Shown piece by piece: positions 62,072-64,000 of a DNA stretch of 64,000 nt. The stretch is from Pseudomonas sp. GOM7 (lineage in GTDB: Bacteria; Pseudomonadota; Gammaproteobacteria; Pseudomonadales; Pseudomonadaceae), in assembly GCF_026723825.1 (NCBI RefSeq), contig NZ_CP113519.1, positions 1,240,001 to 1,304,000 on the forward strand, read 5' to 3'. The notes beneath the pieces are model-generated. The model saw only the letters and a program-made list of their open reading frames with translations, did no database searches and had not been told where the DNA came from. The position numbers and the translations under genes were made by a program. How positions within the stretch are numbered: the stretch's first letter is position 1; every line of letters starts with the position of its first letter.

Positions 62072-63226
62072 ATGGGCAGTAAACAGCGGCATCTGGGCAT
62101 CGTGCTCGCAGGGCTTGCCGTATTGGCACTGGCTGGGTGCGACGCGCAGCCCGAGCAACGCGAAGCAGCCGCGCCGCTGCAGGTTTCGGTGCTGACGCTC
62201 GAGGCGCACGAACTGGCGGTCAGCGAGGATCTGCCAGCGCGTGTGGCCGCCGTGCGCAGCGCCGAGATTCGCGCGCAGATCGGCGGCATCGTGCAGCGCC
62301 GCCTGTTCGAGCAGGGCGCCGAGATCGAGGCCGGTGCCGTGCTCTTCCAGATCAACCCGGCGCCGTTCAAGGCCGAGGTCGACAGTGCCGCTGCCGCCTT
62401 GCAGCGCGCCGATGCGACCCTGGCGCGGGCGCGCGTTCAGGCCGAGCGCCTGGCCCCGCTGGTGCAGGCCGAGGCGGTCAGCCGCCAGGTGTATGACGAC
62501 GCCGTGGCGCAGCGCGAGCAGGCCGCCGCCGATGTGGCCCAGGCTCGTGCGACGCTGGCGCGGCGCAGGCTGGATCTGCAGTTCGCCAGCGTCGAGGCGC
62601 CGATTGCCGGGCGCATCGACCAGGCGCTGGTCAGCGAAGGCGCGCTGGTGTCGCCCACCGACGCCACGCCCCTGGCGCGCATCCAGCAGATCGACCAGGT
62701 GTACGTCGACGTGCGCCAGTCCGCCTCGGTGCTGGACGCGCTGCGTCAGCAGGCCGGCTCGGCGACACCGGAACTGAGCGTCGACATCCTAGGCAGCGAC
62801 GGCAAGCCACTGGGCCTGCGCGGGCGCATCCTGTTCTCCGGCATCGAGGTGGATGCCGGCACCGGCGACGTGCTGCTGCGCGTGCTGGTGGACAACCCGC
62901 AACGCCGCCTGTTGCCTGGCCTCTATGTTCAGGCGCGGATTCCCCGTGCCCATTATTCCGCCGCACTGAGCGTGCCGCAGCAGGCAGTGACCCGCACGGC
63001 AGGCCAGGCCAGCGTGTGGGTGGTCGATGCCCGGGGCCAGGCACGGCCGGTGCCCGTCGAGCTCGGTGAGCTGGTCGAGCGCCATTACCGCGTGGTGTCC
63101 GGGCTCAGTGCCGGACAGCAGGTGGTGGTCGAGGGCATCGAGCGCCTGAGCCCTGACGCCCAGGTCGCCACGCGCCCTTGGCAGCCCGCCGCCAACGGCG
63201 AACGCCTCAGCGCCGTCGCGCGCTGA
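62072..63226 (+). CDS. RND efflux adaptor lipoprotein (AdeA/MexX-like)
   Basis: A 384-residue periplasmic adaptor with lipobox LALAGC near residue 20, so lipid-anchored. Lipoyl halves (IRAQIGGIVQRRLFEQGAEI near 70; LQFASVEAPIAGRIDQALVS near 170) flank an alpha-hairpin. Barrel and membrane-proximal domains follow. The ATG at 62072 follows GAGGAG; the frame open from 61817 is not family-like. It precedes the permease by 16 bases. The set resembles AdeAB or SmeAB-type pumps. Confidence 0.92.
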   Translation: MGSKQRHLGIVLAGLAVLALAGCDAQPEQREAAAPLQVSVLTLEAHELAVSEDLPARVAAVRSAEIRAQIGGIVQRRLFEQGAEIEAGAVLFQINPAPFKAEVDSAAAALQRADATLARARVQAERLAPLVQAEAVSRQVYDDAVAQREQAAADVAQARATLARRRLDLQFASVEAPIAGRIDQALVSEGALVSPTDATPLARIQQIDQVYVDVRQSASVLDALRQQAGSATPELSVDILGSDGKPLGLRGRILFSGIEVDAGTGDVLLRVLVDNPQRRLLPGLYVQARIPRAHYSAALSVPQQAVTRTAGQASVWVVDARGQARPVPVELGELVERHYRVVSGLSAGQQVVVEGIERLSPDAQVATRPWQPAANGERLSAVAR

Positions 63227-63242
63227 GTTCGGAGAGATCGTC

Positions 63243-64000
63243 ATGCCGCAGTTCTTCATCAATCGCCCGGTGTTCGCCTGGGTCATCGCCCTGTTCATCG
63301 TGCTGGTCGGCGTCATCGCCATTCCGCAGTTGCCCATCGCCCGCTACCCGTCGGTAGCGCCGCCGTCGGTAACCCTTTACGCCACCTATCCGGGGGCCAC
63401 CCCGCAGACGCTCAACGACTCGGTGGTGAGCCTGGTCGAACGTGAGCTGTCGGGGGTGAAGAACCTGCTGTACTTCGAGTCTTCGGTGGACACCTCGGGC
63501 ACCGCGCAGATCACGGCCACCTTCAAGCCGGGCACCGACGCGGAGTTGGCCCAGGTGGACGTGCAGAACCGCATCAAGGCGGTGGAGCCGCGCCTGCCCC
63601 AGGCTGTGCGGCAGAACGGCCTGCAGGTGGAGTCCGCCGCCTCGGGCTTTCTGATGATGGTGGGCATGACCTCGCCCAACGGCCAGTTCGATGAAGTGGC
63701 GCTGAACGATTACCTGGCGCGCAACATCGTGCAGGAGCTGCGCCGCATCGATGGCGTCGGGCGCGTGCAACTGTTTGGCGCCGAGCAGGCCATGCGCGTC
63801 TGGGTCGACCCCAACAAGCTCACCGCCTACGGCCTGACCATGAACGAGCTGGCCCAGGCCATCGAGCAGCAGAACGCACAGATTGCCCCCGGCCGGGTCG
63901 GTGACGAGCCGACCATACCAGGCCAGCGCCTGACCGTGCCGTTGACCGTGCAGGGACAATTGAGCACGCCGGAACAGTTCGCCGCCATCGTCCTGCGCGC
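63243..64000 (+). CDS. RND efflux permease, partial at window end
   Basis: Only the first 252 residues are in the window. They begin MPQFFINRPVFAWVIALFIV, with the family YPSVAPPSVTLYATYPGATP near residue 38 and the porter-domain segments KAVEPRLPQAVRQNGLQV and RIDGVGRVQLFGAEQAMRVW. These fit HAE1 pumps of the AcrB/MexY/AdeB type. It is co-transcribed with the adaptor and follows it by 16 bases. Whether an outer-membrane channel gene follows cannot be seen. Confidence 0.93.
   Translation, partial: MPQFFINRPVFAWVIALFIVLVGVIAIPQLPIARYPSVAPPSVTLYATYPGATPQTLNDSVVSLVERELSGVKNLLYFESSVDTSGTAQITATFKPGTDAELAQVDVQNRIKAVEPRLPQAVRQNGLQVESAASGFLMMVGMTSPNGQFDEVALNDYLARNIVQELRRIDGVGRVQLFGAEQAMRVWVDPNKLTAYGLTMNELAQAIEQQNAQIAPGRVGDEPTIPGQRLTVPLTVQGQLSTPEQFAAIVLR

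Noticed and set aside
1..64000. CRISPR array or Cas genes
   Set aside because: No regularly spaced identical repeats and no Cas protein; the only tandem repeats are the RNA modules and two 11-base direct repeats.

Overview
The window is high-GC DNA (roughly 60-66% G+C by eye) with a typical Pseudomonas gene set: RND pumps, AraC and LysR regulators, class III aminotransferases, an imelysin/di-haem operon, a Kef-type antiporter and a Lon-like protease, plus tmRNA and dispersed Pseudomonas-type palindromic repeats. I infer a Pseudomonas of the mendocina/oleovorans/alcaligenes kind. The species cannot be fixed from this sequence alone.

Layout. 1-5.7 kb: CoA-transferase pair with a divergent LysR regulator, then a kinase of the APH fold divergent from an SDR and a class III aminotransferase/phospho-lyase. 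5.7-10.3 kb: a flavin monooxygenase-SDR operon between two AraC regulators. 10.3-12 kb: a truncated integrase, an orphan membrane protein and ssrA (tmRNA). 12.1-15 kb: hybrid histidine kinase. 15-22.9 kb: a complete RNA-repair locus. 22.9-33.5 kb: DUF4105 protein, DksA-like protein, antiporter, Lon-like protease, UPF0114 protein, a photolyase cluster and FklB. 34-38.4 kb: RND pump and adaptor. 38.4-41.3 kb: a low-GC accessory patch with an orphan gene, an IS110 remnant and an AT-rich gene for a membrane-anchored nuclease-like protein. 41.4-47.7 kb: small proteins, hydrolase, AraC regulator, aminotransferase, aldehyde dehydrogenase and cytochrome b561. 47.8-51.4 kb: imelysin operon. 51.5-60 kb: chemoreceptor and an amine-uptake/oxidation cluster with an outer-membrane channel. 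60.1-64 kb: two-component system divergent from a second RND pump, cut by the window end.

The most striking system is the RNA-repair locus. RtcR, a sigma54 activator, is divergent from a minus-strand unit that opens with a near-perfect -24/-12 promoter. The unit reads rsr (Ro60/TROVE protein), five tandem Y-RNA-like modules, rtcB (RNA ligase), an unknown 192-aa protein, rlaP (nucleotidyltransferase) and rtcA (RNA cyclase). Each RNA module has the same outer motif pair, CGAATGCC on the 5' side and (T)TGTCG on the 3' side, closed by a short helix. Three modules carry a circularly permuted tRNA-like domain in the order T-arm, acceptor helix closed by a loop, D-arm; in two of these the loop is GCAA. 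A fourth has the T-arm and a GCAA-closed acceptor but no D-arm. The fifth has no tRNA-like part. Salmonella has two such RNAs (YrlA and YrlB) at the same position, so an array of five of graded complexity is unusual. Two modules are followed by terminator-like signals, so RNA and ligase may be made at different levels.

Among the metabolic clusters, the kinase/phospho-lyase pair, the monooxygenase-SDR operon and the two aminotransferase-aldehyde dehydrogenase sets point to catabolism of amino alcohols, ketones or alcohols, and amines. Substrates cannot be read from the sequence.
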